Shown: positions 21,690-34,172, counted from the stretch's first letter. The stretch: DNA of 64,000 nt from Sipunculus nudus (GCA_026874595.1 CM049321.1:23923979-23987978); one strand, 5' to 3'. The notes: generated from the sequence alone by a model not told the origin. Program-made: numbers and translations.

Positions 21690-24600
21690 TTAACCACGCA
21701 GGTGTCCCACGTGACGCTTGACACACCACGAGAAATCCAAATCACACCTACAGGCCTCACTTCCGCAACGCCGAGTATGTATAACATGAATGAAATAAAT
21801 TATATTCATGTATATTCAAGAGATATGAGATAGTACCTTATTGTATAAGTACACAAAATCTGCACTGTGTATTTAATTTCAGTGGACATCATCTATTTTA
21901 CACTTTGACAATCACATCATTTCACAAATAAACATGAAATTGTTTTATCATCGTTTACCTTCGAGGTAAACATTTAGGGATTTGGACGTACCCCCACCCC
22001 TTAGTTCAAGATTCATATCGTAACCCCGGATGCTTTATTGGCGCAGCTGTGTTGCCGCTTTAAGTAGTTCGGCAGAGGTTAGGTCATATCTCTTACCCAG
22101 CCGATATAAACTTAAACAACATCCCATGAGACACGTTTACGTCATAAAACTTCTTGATTATGTTGAATGAATTTATAAAGCGCGACCGTCAGTTCATGGT
22201 TTTCATTGTAATAGTTCGTATATAGTGTTACTACAAGATAACAAGCTTACACCTAAGGGTGCCGTGTCTGGTGTGCAAGTATCTGTCCTGCAGATTTAGT
22301 TAAGCATCCATGACACAACCATTTGGCAAGACCAAATAATAATTCACACCGTTTATAACAGTATTGTTACTCAGTGTTTAAGTTGTCATAAGATGCTTCA
22401 GGATGAACATGCTAGTATCCTTTCCAATGATAATGCGCTGCACGGTTTTAATGGTGCACATCCAAAAATCCATCCGAGCCTAAATCACCAGTGGCAACAG
22501 AGAACAATCAAAGAAGAGGCGATTTGTTCCGTAAAAGATTTTGGGAGGAACTGTGCTGCCATCTGGCGAGTGTTCACGGTATTTAAGTTCACATAAAACA
22601 TAACATGAACAGAATATATTGAAAGCAATACATGTGTTACAAATGTGTAACGAGTCGTGAGCTTTCCCACAGGCCCACGCATCCGCGATTTGATTTTGTT
22701 TGCATTATTTTACTCAAAATAACTTGCATGATCGGTTTCGTCAGGTGACTTTATCAGTCTTTGTGTCTAGGGTAAGACTTATAATGAATTATGGATAGAG
22801 TAATTATTTCCCACAATGCACAGGGGCTGTTAAAGTACTCAAATGGCGTACATTAGAAGTTAAGGTAGTAGGTAAGGGCAATATGTTTAGATAAAATTTC
22901 CTGAAAGTAAGTTACAGACTAAATGAAAAAAAGTAGCGTTTTATTTGAATTGTGAGCAATCTAATTTTGAAGTTAGCCAGTTGAGACAAGTATCTTTGAC
23001 AGTTCCAACAGTTCCTAAAAAGGAAATGTTGTGTCTTGATATAAATCACCTCTTGGGAAGGGTGGTAAAATCAGACATAAGGCGGTAAGCACCGGAATAT
23101 CGTCATGAAAAATACGATAATTCTTCAGTTTTTATAACCCTTTCGGCGCAGACAGGTGTAAAGGATCCATTACTGAGAAATGAAAAGCACTGCATTCTTA
23201 AATGGAAGAGCTGTCCTTCTAAGAAAAATAGCCATATGATAATTCCGTAAATATTAAAGCAGCAAGCATAATTTTCGTGGTTATCCCTCAGGTGCGTAAG
23301 TCACAAACAAATCGTTCTAAGAAAGGTTCAGCTTAGAACAAGGTTCTGTTTAGAACCGTAGTTTCAGAAGGAACCATTTTCTCAGAGAAAAGGTTCCATC
23401 TGGCACTTGGAGGTACTTGTCCTGATCATAATTTATAATAGGGTTCCAAATGGAACCACTTTTGCCAGTGGGGTCAATTTATCTTTGAGGCTGTGGGTAG
23501 GGGATGAATTGCCGGCATGTGAGGATAGTCAAAGTTGGGACGTTTTTATTTACCTGTTATTGTCTTAGTGGCATTTCAAATAGATTACAATTCAGTATGT
23601 GATTTTTTTTAAAAAAAAAGGTATGTTTCCAGTATAGGCTAACTCTAAACCAACTTAATAAACATAATATGTCATAGTTTTCTCAGAAATGGTACTCGAG
23701 CCTGATTAGCAAATATGTTTCGATATCAGTATATAATTTTTTTTCTGATTTTGGGAGGAGGGATAATAACATTTAACATCCCCTATTTGGACATATCTAT
23801 TTGGTCATCTCAAATGCTAGTTGTGTTCATATAATGCTGTTGAAGTGTCTATCTTACCCGTGCATTTACAATATCCCTTGCGTGGACAACTGTATTTGTA
23901 TCCCCTGAAGCTGAAGTGTCCACAATGACCTTTCCACTTGCCGTAGCATTTGTCGTGGATCATACAACACCTGTAATACAGTAACAGTTATTTACTGATC
24001 GATAGTGTTGTGTCTGTCTTTAGCTGCCTGAGTACATCTGGTTTTGTGGTGTAGAAACTAAACTTGCAAAAAAAAGAGCTCAAAAGCCTAGGGGGCTATA
24101 CCGGCTGCGCCGTACCCCTACAGCATAAGATAAAGCGATGTTCACTGAGTGCTTATCACCACTGGATGTTGGTATCTAAGGATGCCAAGAAAAGGCTACC
24201 AATTTTGTATAAAACTTAAGAACCGATTTTACAAACTTTCATTATTTTCTCATTTCATGTCGTACCTAGATGCATAAAACATGACTCTAAAAGAAACCAA
24301 TAAGCACTCTAGAAAACTCGGCAGTCCCAAAGTCACTGGTCAGTATGAAAAACGATGGTAAATTGTACTCCAAATAAATTGTACTCCACATAAGGACGCT
24401 GTGACAGTCAATACCATTCATATGCAGCAAAATGACACAGTTGTTTTGTTATTACAACGCAAGCATGTCTGATTATTCACTGACCACATCTGTATGTATT
24501 CCCACAAGCAATTAATGTCTAACATATAAATTGATTCAATGGGTTTCAGACTTCGTTGTATAGTTGACATATTGCTGATTACCGCATGACTAATAGCCTT

Positions 24601-24692
24601 TCTTATTGCAGCAGCCACGATATGTCAGTGGTTACAATCACAAATTCAATATTTGTACCATATTTTACGTGAATTACTGTAGAACCCTGGTT

Positions 24693-24727
<35 letters not shown>

Positions 24728-26892
24728 TACATATGCATATTTTATATAATGGTATAGCCGTGTTAGTCTGTAGTCGAAGTGTACATATAGAGTAAGAGTG
24801 GCGCCTTTAACATAGACTATTTAAATAATTCACTCAGTAAAAAGGCGTCACTCTTCCTATTTACCTTCACTCTTCTCTGCCTAACATTCTAAACTGTAGA
24901 GAAATATTCATTAACATATTCAACATTAACATTACTTGTCAAGTTCGTTGACAGGAATTCCGCTCCCTCCCCAGCCGCAGTAGTTGCCGTGAAAATTAAG
25001 CTTGGCCAGCTCCCACAGATTCAGATCTGCCACCTTGTAGAGCATGTACCCAAGGTCCCAAAAATATCGTCTTGGTCTCTCTGTTTCCTCTCCCTTCACG
25101 GCCAGAAGAAACACTTGAATAAAAAAGGACACAAAATCAGCAAAAAGATAAGAAGTTTTGAGTTTTAATTAACGCGACCTTTTCCGATAGCTGATATATG
25201 TATATTAATCTAAGGTGATTCCTTGAACCGTATATTGAAATAGGCAAGAAAATGCCGATCCCTCCACACCCAGGCTGTTCGCTTTGTTTATTACATGTGG
25301 GGGCAGCCAAAATAATCTAAACTTTAAACATGGACAACCTGCGGTAAGTCAGACTGATCAGTGTTTCGCAAAGGGCTTTTGCAACACGAGATAGTTTGGC
25401 TTCCTCATTTATGAAAAAAAACCTGTAGGATGCATTTTTTCTCTATCTGTCAGCATTGCGTTGTTTACTTACAGCTCGTGGATAAACAAACGCATACTTC
25501 CGTCCCAGAGGCGATATAAGAACATTTCTTAACTGGAATTGCCTAGAATTTTTTTTTTATAAATATGCAGTCGAAGCTCGAAATCACAGGAAAGGTAGGT
25601 GAGAAACTGATTTTAAGATGACAGACAATGACACTCGTAGAATATCTGCCAAGTGCCTGTTTTTTGTCTTTTCAAGGACCCACTCTGATAAGATATATGA
25701 TTTGTTGATATCAATTAATTGTCTTTCGGACAAAAAGATATAATAACTAATACGAGGCACTCTCAATGGCTCGGATGTTAGCGCCTGGTAGTCGGTAAGG
25801 ATGGAGGAGACCGGAGTACCCGCAGGAAACCACCGACCTTGGACGGGCAAGTACAACCCACTCTAATAGCAACGCCGGGAATAGAACCCCGCCGCCAACA
25901 GAGAGGGCCGAGCGTTTTACTACTCAGCTGTCCAGGCCCCACACATCACAACTCTTCACATTTTCAACAGTGTATCTATTTTGCCGGTACAGGCGAAATA
26001 GCCGCTTACATACAAATGTCTATGTGGTATGTACCATTAAGAAGTCCATATGACAAAAGGGAATGAAACATATGATCTTTCACTCCATATTCAAATTTTC
26101 TTACACAAAGGCTACACTAAAAATTCAGCACAATAACAAATAACCGTATGGGGACGCAAACCCTGCGCGGAAGATAGTTTTTAAAGTTTGTGCCATGGAA
26201 TGTTTATAAAACCTGTGATATTCCTGGTAACATTTTAACTGAAAAAAACACCCTTTTAAAAACACCCTACACATCGTGGTATTGCTGTCTAGAAACATAA
26301 CGAACAACAACAATGCCAGCAGATGGAGTGACGTCATGACTCACACTCAAAATATGACCTCATCATCACATGCTACGTCCCAGTGTAAACATATATGGTA
26401 TAAACACCATAAAACACTAATTCGAGGGGTTTTTATTCTTGGATTTACACCAAAATTGAACTTCTTGGACATATTCACGAAACCAACCTATATGATGAAT
26501 TTCAATAACATGCGTGATACCGTGTCCTCCAGATATGGTGCGGACACACACAAACACCCTCACACACAAACACAGAATCGAATATAATCCATAACCTACG
26601 CTTCGCAAAGGTTTAATATATGTTCCTTGCAGTACAGAATACATTCCTAACGCAGCAATTATATGCTGGCATCATTTCAGACATCCTTCTCTTTAACCGT
26701 TTTGGCAAGAATTTGGGGCTCAACACCAGTCCTGGCACAGGAAGGACCGACCAACGAGAGAGGAAGACGACAATGCGATACCACTCTCTCATTTGTCTGA
26801 ATATAATCGTTTGAAAAGAAAAAGAAAATGTTAGCATGCGACTTACCTGTCAATAATACACCAGTCATAAATAACATTTTGTGGGCACCCAT
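21690..26892 (-). CDS. Secretory phospholipase A2 (copy B), four exons
   Basis: Ca2+-dependent secreted enzyme that cleaves the sn-2 ester of phospholipids outside the cell. Exons: 26,847-26,892, 24,936-25,113, 23,858-23,970 and 21,690-21,778. Total 426 nt, 141 residues, with phases 1, 2 and 1 matching at every junction. Exons 1-2 give a signal peptide (hydrophobic core LFMTGVLL then VFLLAV, exit near VKG) followed by an acidic/basic stretch ending RPRR. Exon 2 ends with NLWELAKLNFHG, the Ca2+ loop YCGWGGSGIP and NELDK. Exon 3 gives CCMIHDKCYG with the His-Asp pair, then Tyr/Cys-rich sequence. Exon 4 gives ACRCDLDFSWC, the C-x-C-D helix with the second catalytic Asp. Twelve cysteines follow the signal peptide. 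The last intron ends in AC (21,780-21,779) instead of AG, where copy C has AG, so splicing of exon 4 is doubtful. No conventional alternative acceptor keeps the frame. Group within sPLA2 is not assigned. Confidence 0.85.
23300..23470. repeat. GGTTCC/GGAACC palindromic insert (also 32,690-32,850)
   Basis: Repeated GGTTC, AGAACC and GGAACC motifs in both orientations form potential hairpins, for example 'gggttccaaatggaacc'. It occurs at the same place in units B and C but not in A (about 7,130-7,200). This suggests a small palindromic element inserted before the B-C split. Confidence 0.5.
24690..24870. repeat. (AC)n(AT)n plus hairpin element in intron 2 of sPLA2 copy B
   Basis: Paralogue of the module at 9,391-9,535. 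The segment 'ggtatagccgtgttagtctgtagtcg', read on the opposite strand, resembles the 'gactaacacggctatacc' terminal sequence I recall from some Penelope-like elements. I saw no hammerhead core (CUGAUGA...GAAA) beside it. Confidence 0.5.
25745..25942 (-). mobile_element. tRNA-derived SINE with conserved central domain
   Basis: On the minus strand: tRNA-like head 'ggcctggacagctgagtagt', B-box-like 'ggttctattcccgg', then 'gagtgggttgtact' and the core 'ggtttcctgcgggtactccg'. It lies in intron 1 of sPLA2 copy B. The sister copy A lacks it, so it inserted after duplication. Confidence 0.7.
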
Positions 26893-27294
26893 TTTGCACA
26901 GATCTGCGTGAACTACCCAAGTGAGCCGAGTGGGCGAATCCTGTCTGTTTTACAATTGTTGGCTGGTGATAATAAAATGAAAGGAGGAAACTTTCGCTCT
27001 TGGCACCTGTGGATAATAAGGAAAGTTTACTTCGGTGAATTTGGTTACCTGCTGGAGTCTGTTGTCAACGTCAAGATAGCAGAGTATCTGTAAAGAGCCT
27101 GTCAGGGTCTCTTCAAGAGCTCTTTAAATATGTGTTGATGTCACACGGTCCTTGATATAATACCGGCGCTGTCATATTGTTTCCCGCTTTGTACATGAAC
27201 AGTTATAAGTGGCGTTAATCTTTATTCAAGAGTGGGTGGCGGAGAGGGGATGACTCGCAGGCGTTGGAGGGTAATCAAAGTTGGGACCTTTCCA

Positions 27295-27298
<4 letters not shown>

Positions 27299-27362
<64 letters not shown>

Positions 27363-27542
27363 GCGTCGAAAGTGGGGGAGGGACCGTAGGACGGACCAAC
27401 GACACGCTGGAAGGGGGTATGACTAAATAAATAATATGATAGAAAAACATAAGGTAACAGTTTTCCTCAAAGTATAGTTAATATATTCTCCTGTGCAAAA
27501 CTGTGATAGACTATCCCTTATCCAAATCAACCCTATAAGTCC

Positions 27543-27605
<63 letters not shown>
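27299..27605. repeat. Two (TA)n microsatellites (27,299-27,361 and 27,546-27,605)
   Basis: Two nearly pure TA arrays of about 60 bp each flank about 185 bp of single-copy-looking DNA that contains 'gggggagggaccgtaggacggaccaac'. They lie upstream of exon 1 of sPLA2 copy B. Confidence 0.95.
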
Positions 27606-27606
<1 letters not shown>

Positions 27607-29000
27607 CCTCTTTAGTAGCATTGTACTCAGTGCTAGGTAAGTCCAAGCTGACGGGATAGCACAACATTTCTACCCATAGTTTAAGCACATTTTTTTGTGG
27701 TTAAGGTGTCTTTCTTTTAGAAAATAATTTTAGAATACAAACTCATTGTCCATAATAAGGTTGAGAATGTTTAAGGATGAGCGGTCCCGTATTTTGTGTT
27801 AGCGGTCAGGTTCAGCCCAAAATTGTGGACCGAACGAGTCCAAGCGATTAAATATCATAGTATCAAGTATAGGCACAGTTGCATCAATGAATAAATGTTA
27901 AATGATCAGATAGACTAGTAATAAATATTTGAATAAAATCTCAACTATTCATTAATTAGATGCAATTGTGACTTTTATATAGATCCATTTATATCTTTGA
28001 AATAAAACAAAAATAAGAGAATTGTTCAACGAAAAATAACAGCGTCATAGACAGACAGAAGTTGAGCAATACATAACCTCCTTTCGAATTCATCGACACA
28101 GTCATCACGGAAGCTTTGCTGAAATACTGCATGTTTTATTATGGGTCACGTTGTCCCCTTAACCACTTGCGAACAGACGCAGTAAATTTATCAAGATTAA
28201 ATATGGTATATCTGTTTCGCAAATGTCATTAACTGGCTGCTGAGATGGAGTAGGCGTAGCGCTCGAGTGAGGGACGTTATCATAGCCGTAACCTATGGGT
28301 CAACATTATGACTGCAGACATATTATCATGTGGTTTTGTTTACACAAGGAACATTAAGCCACGCTTTGGTTCCATGTACGTAATGTATTTTATGTGTTAT
28401 AGGCAGTAATAATACGGGCAATGACCTGAAATTCTATTAAATGTTTCTTGATTTGTCCTGTTTTGATAGTAATAAATAAATTATACCTGTTTTGAAACGG
28501 AAATAGGTATTTGCAATATTGATCTGGCAGCGTTAATACCAAAAGGAGTAGTCGAGTAACCAAGTGCGGATTAGGAGTCGATTACTAGCGCCCATGTGTA
28601 TGTGTGTGTTCGTATGATGATCTGCACATACCTGTGTTCCAATTAGTCCAATCCAAAAGTTCGTACCAGTTTCATTTCTTGACTGTTGAAAAAATAGCCT
28701 TGCGTCTACAAAGATAATAACTAAAGTGCATACAAATTGCCTAATCAACATTAAAATATGACAAAGAAACAGTACCCCATTAATAATTTGAAATTGTTTA
28801 CGTACCGGAATTTTTCTCAATGCTCACACTGCTTTCAGCGAAAGGTTCACTCACTCAGATTGCTTGTGTAATGTACACGAGCGCACTAGTTTAGCATGTA
28901 CACGAGTCTACTTTATCATGCAAATCAGATTTAATCGCTAGTGTATTTTTTTTCATTTTTGTTGTGGATTTTCATGTATATAGAGATTAGCTTAATGTAA

Positions 29001-29459
29001 ATGTATGAATTTGTATGGCACTTTCGTTTCTCGCCAACGAGATCCTGGGCAAGTTTCAATATACATCTCCAGACAGTCTTGAAGTCAAGTCGGGATTCCA
29101 TGACCAACACATTCAATTGCTTTGTTAACCCAAGACAAGCCACGGATAGTCGTGAGGTACAAAACTGTAAAATTATGACAATTTATAACAAATTATGTTA
29201 CAGTACTAGGCTAATCACGAGAATATTTGGTTCCGGAAATATTTTACCCACGCAGTGGCATTTTCATCATCATACAGGCTTGCTTTATAGAATTACAACG
29301 ATGACAGCTTTGAAGCAAGCGGCTTTTGATCCTGCACGCGCGTTGAAAATTAAAATGAAAATGAACCTAGCGGTCGCTTTTTTAGGGGACACACTCGGTG
29401 TAAAATTTGATCATCATATTACTCACGCAATGTTAGACAATGAAACTGGCTCATTATGA
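29001..29459 (+). other. 152-codon open frame in duplicated DNA, function unknown
   Basis: An ATG-to-TGA frame with no recognised domain, signal peptide or membrane segment. The same DNA in unit C (35,840-36,060) carries indels that break the frame, which argues against conserved coding. It could be a chance ORF in duplicated non-coding DNA. Confidence 0.15.
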
Positions 29460-30239
29460 ACGCTCGATATTGAACAAAAATGTATTGCACACAAAGATAA
29501 TCCAAAAGGTGTTGATGTAAGAGCTAATTAATATAATATAATGACACGTCCAATTTTGCCCCGCGTGCTCCCTTTTACTTCGGTCATTCCAAGCGTAATT
29601 CGATGTGTATATTGTTATTTACGGTAAAGTTCAAGACAGTCTGGAGTTAAACGGCGACATTGAAACGGTCTGAACAGTTTTCACCATAACGTTATGGGCG
29701 ATAGGTATTGATAATAGCCCTGTTCAATGTTATGCATCACGTAAGATTTTACGATGCTAGGGGCATACATGGTTGTTGCGAGGTGAAGCCGACAAATCCA
29801 ACATTATTTCAGTGAATGCTTGGCTTGCGGGCTTCGTTGTCTTTTTTATCATTTTATCCGCCGAAAGATTTTCGCAGGTGCTATGTTTTAACGCGGGTTT
29901 TCCTGGATCCCTTGGACGGGTCCTTATGAAAACCAAACTAAATTATCGGGCTACATGAGAACTGATCCATAGCAAAGAGAGGTTCTATCTACCATTTTTG
30001 CGTGGTGTCCTTCTGTACTTATTTTTTAGTGATAACTGTACATATCCCAGGAGTGGTTGAAAGTATTGGATTGAACTGATTACAGATTACTCCGAGACAT
30101 CCGCTCTTGTTGGTCTATTTTGTATCTCTGTGCAATACTGGTGTAATCAGACCAACGAGAGCGGGTGTTGCATGTGTTATTTGGAGCCGGATTTAGAATG
30201 AATTAGCACGCTTTCATTGGTCTAATTACAATGCTTAAC

Positions 30240-30535
30240 TCTAAGCCAACCTGAGTGGTCATAGCCCCAAAAGTTTGGAATTCATGCACTTCCCACTACA
30301 CTTAGAAAATCTCCAACTCTTGTATCATTTAAAACTAATTTAAAAACCTATCTCTTTCGTCAAGCTTTTGGTAATTAAAATCCATTTTTTTGGGGTCAGG
30401 CACAGGCAGTAGATTTCCATGAAATTCCATTGTATGTGAGTATGTGTGTGTGTGTGTGTGTGAATTGGGCTGTGAGTTCGACCATCGGTGAATTTTGGCG
30501 CTATATAAATACTATATATTATTATTATTATTTTC
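30240..30535 (+). mobile_element. CR1-like LINE 3' fragment
   Basis: The plus strand encodes TLRKSPTLVSFKTNLKTYLF and then RQAFG plus a stop, the characteristic C-terminus of CR1/L2-like ORF2. It is followed by a 3' region with (TG)n and the tail 'ggcgctatataaatac' plus (ATT)n. It is 5'-truncated, as usual for LINEs, and sits exactly between duplication units B and C. Confidence 0.75.
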
Positions 30536-31514
30536 CCTCAGAAACAAATGTAGTTTTACTTTAAATAACAATAAAGAGCCGGGTAATACGAATCATAATG
30601 AAAAATAAATAATTCATTTTTTATATGACTTCTGAAGTGGCAAAAAAAAAAACACGTTGCAAGTTTTGAAACATAGGTTGGGATCAACCTTGATTTGATG
30701 AGTGGCGCGGTATCTATCTTTTCAACTGTGACCATGTTGAACACTCTGTGCAAAATTTTGCACGTTTGTCGTTGTGTTTGATGTATCCCAAGGTAAATGT
30801 TATTTATGCCAATAAAGCTTGAAATGTCTATTGTTATACCATATAAATTATGTATAGATCAATTCGTAAAACTACTCTTTTATGTATCTATTATATTTTA
30901 TATTTGTATTATTAAGACCCAACCATTAATGAAGAACACAGCACTTTATTTTCGGTGATCAATGTGACGCAATAATGAGCATTTCAAATATTAAATGTCT
31001 AGGAAAATATTAAATATAGTACTTGACTTCGATGCTATTTTAAAGAAAAATGTTCTATGTTTGATCCATTTACCAAATGTATGTATTTTCTTATTCAAAA
31101 GCAAAATGTTATATATTGCCCTTGTAATTGTCATTTTAAACTCTTAACCTCAAGAAGAGTAAGGTCGATATTTGAATGAAGAATAATTATTATTCGAATT
31201 TTGATTCATGCAATACCAGTCATCTTATAAAAAAAACAAAGACGACACGCCAAAATGTAATCAAGCGAATAGAGTATGATTTGAAAATCCATACAAGTTC
31301 ATTCTTAAGCCCAAAGGATTTAGCCAAAGCTTAACCATAGAAAAGTTCAGGTAGGGTAACAATTCAATTAGCAACAAATGTTGAATCAGTGTAAATAAAA
31401 CGTGGATTTAATTGTATGTGTAAAGACTCATAAAATGAAGAATATACATGTCTGTCCTTTCACACAGTCTCCGACTTGTAATTAACTGGTGACAATGTTA
31501 ATGTGGTGACAGAA

Positions 31515-31603
31515 TTACCCACGCAGATGTTCCACGTGACGCTTGACACACCTCGAGAAAACCAAATCACACGTACAGGCCTCACTGCCGCAACGCCGAG
31601 TAT
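31515..31603 (-). pseudogene. Orphan last exon of secretory phospholipase A2 (copy C)
   Basis: Same length (89 nt) and frame as exon 4 of copy B. It encodes CGSEAC, TCDLVFSRC and KRHV and ends in TAA at 31,515-31,517. The acceptor is canonical (ttatag|AT). Exons 1-3 are missing from unit C, so this exon cannot make an enzyme on its own. Lying upstream of copy B on the same strand, it also cannot serve as its last exon. Confidence 0.75.
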
Positions 31604-33299
31604 CTATAACATGAATGAAAAATTAAATACATGTGTATTCAAGAGGTATGATAATGTTACCTTATGGCATAAGTACATACGTTCTGCACTGTGTATCTAA
31701 GTGGACATCATCTATTTTACACATTGAATATCACATCATTTCACAAATAAGCCAATTTTCTTTCATCGTTTACCTTCGGGGTAAACATTCAGGGATATGG
31801 ACATACACCTTCCATTAATTCTAGATTCATATCGTGACCTCGGATGCATTATTGGCTCAGCTGTGTTGCCCCTTTAAGTAGTTCGGCAAAGGTAAGGTCA
31901 TATCGCGTCACCAGTCGATACAAATAAAATGTCATGAGACAAATTCATGTTTTCATTTTAAATGTCCGCTTATAGTGTTACTGCAGAGTAATAGCTATGT
32001 CTAGTGTGCAAGTATTTGTCCTACAGTTTAAATTTTGTTGTCAATGACACAACCGTGAAGCAATAACAAATAATACTTGATATCGTTCCTAACTGTATTG
32101 ATACTCAATGTTTAAGTTTTCATAAGATGCTTCAGAATGAACGTGATAGTATCCGTTTAAGTGTCCAATAGTAATTCGCTGCACAGTTTTAATAGTGCAC
32201 ATCCTAGAATAAGGTTTTAGGAGGGACAGTGCTGCCATCTGGCAAGATAAAGGCTGATATATTTGGACAATATTGCTTGAAAGTAAGTAAAAGGCAACAT
32301 GAAATAAGTAGCGTTTGATGGCATGTGCATTGCGATATTCAAAAAGTTTTTTTAAACGTGAGCAAAATCTAATTTCGAAGATTTTCAGTTGAGACAAGAA
32401 TCTCTGATTGTTCCTTTTATTCCGAAAGAGGAAGTTTTTTTTTTTTCAAATATAAATCACGTTTTGTGAAGATCGTAAGAAAGATCGGAAGATCGTAATG
32501 AAAAGCACATTCACTCTTCAGTTTTTATAACTCTTTCGTCACAGACAGGTGTAAAGGCTTCCATACTGAGAAGTGAATAGCACTACAGTCTTAAATGAAA
32601 GGACTATCCTTCTAAGAAAAAAAAAACTTTGATTATATCGAGAAGATTAAAGCAGCAGGCACAATTTTCGTGGTTATCCCTAAAGAGCGCAAGACACAAA
32701 CTACTACACTTAAAGAAACCCACATGATTCTGTGTAGTACCATGGTTCCAGAAGGAACCATTTTCTCAGAAAAAAGGTTCCATCTGCCACTTCGAGATTT
32801 TTGTCCTGATCAAAATTTATAATAGGACTCCAGAAAGAACTAGTGTTGCCAGTGGGGTCAATTTATCTTCAAGGCTGCGGATGGGGATTAATTTGCCGGT
32901 TTGTGAGGGAAGTCAAAGTCAGGACTTTTTATTAACCTTTTATTGTCTGTGTGGCATTTCAAATATGTTACATTTCAGTATTATTTTTTAACGAAAAGTT
33001 TTGTTTCAGTATAGGTTAACTCTAAACGAAGTAAGGAAACATAATATTTCATAGTATTCTCGGAAACGGAAGCAAAGTCTCATCATTAATGTGTCTCGTT
33101 ATCAGTACATATATATTTTTTCTGAATATCAAGAGGGGTATAATAACATTTAACATCCCCTTTGCAGAAAGGAGCCCCCCCCCCCCCCCCGTATTGACGC
33201 CCCTGCGTGTTGTGACCGGAAGGACGTGTATGTGCAATTGATCTGAATTATAAGGTCAAAGGTTTTGGAAGATTTTGGAAGGGGAATTAATATGAGGTA

Positions 33300-33310
<11 letters not shown>

Positions 33311-33346
<36 letters not shown>
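33311..33346. repeat. (TA)n microsatellite
   Basis: Thirty-six bp of TA repeats after 'tacatacatac', within unit C near the deletion that removed sPLA2 exons. A poly-C run lies nearby at 33,175-33,190. Confidence 0.95.
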
Positions 33347-33347
<1 letters not shown>

Positions 33348-33959
33348 CACATTCACTGAAGGGGTTCTCTTATGAACTTGGTGTTTTATTGACTAATTAT
33401 TACCAAATGTACAAACTAGACGAAAATTCTAAATCTTTGCAGACACAAGATACATCTACCTTACCAGCAAGAGTGAAAATGTAAGTTATAAAAAAAAGTG
33501 GTTTTAAATTATAGGAAGTGTTAAAAATACACATCACATTGTGTATCACAAAGCAAACAAAAAATCGAAGATAATATTGTCCGTATTTACCACTTGATTT
33601 TGAATATGAGACAATTAATTTTAAAAGAATACGATAAATTTACTTTTCGAATATATTGACATATCTAAGTTATCGAATACACACACATATATATTAAATT
33701 TGTTATATTTTGAATATGATAAACATTTTCAATAGGCTTTAAAAAGTTGTGTATATGGGTTTTAATTTGATTTTTAACAAGATGCATTATGTTCGCGCCC
33801 ATAACATCAAAACATTATGTAATATTGACCTTATTTTTGGTATGTATATAGAAAACGTATTGAAAAATATGCATACTAAATATGATTAAAAACAAATCAG
33901 TGGCTTTAATATAAGGCAAAGTGTTACAATGATATTTTTTTAAAAAAAAGATGTTTTTT

Positions 33960-34172
33960 CTTAGTATCTCAAAGAAAGAAGTCCTATTGACCAAATGTTC
34001 TGTATGGTAGGAGATTTTGGTGACGTCTTACTGTATATACAATTTTGATTAGTAGGTCCAATGGTTTCAAAACGTACACTGTTAACGGATGGACGGCCAG
34101 ACGGCCGGACGGACGACGGCCAAAAGACCACGACTTTAGCTCAGATGACTTATAGTCAGCTGAGCTAAAACC
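33960..34172 (+). mobile_element. Non-autonomous repeat with 'gacgg' segment and terminal hairpin
   Basis: Contains 'ggatggacggccagacggcc' and 'ggacggacgacgg', then a near-perfect 15-bp stem: TTTAGCTCAGATGAC, loop TTATA, GTCAGCTGAGCTAAA (one mismatch). It belongs to the same general class as the element at 8,440-8,965. The left end is not defined. Confidence 0.55.

Larger units (their letters stand above)
20940..30235. repeat. Segmental duplication unit B (contains the best sPLA2 gene)
   Basis: Collinear with unit C from 'gactgtgaccatnttgaacactctgtgcaaaattttg' (20,950 and 30,720) and with unit A from about 21,960. Downstream landmarks shared with C include 'taatataatataatgacacgtcc' (29,530; 36,121) and 'tagtctaattacaat' (30,220; 36,607). 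Unit B alone keeps all four sPLA2 exons. It carries a SINE at 25,745-25,942 and two long (TA)n arrays. Confidence 0.8.

Noticed and set aside
28660-28720. Minus-strand NFWIGLIGT with flanking splice-like AG and GTATGT, resembling the WIGL strand of a CTLD
   Set aside because: The equivalent DNA in units A (14,010-14,060) and C (35,500-35,550) does not keep the frame, no other CTLD residues follow, and the supposed exon would be only about 50 nt.
29001-29459. 152-codon plus-strand ORF as a real gene
   Set aside because: Broken by indels in the paralogous unit C, and no domain, signal or membrane segment recognised.
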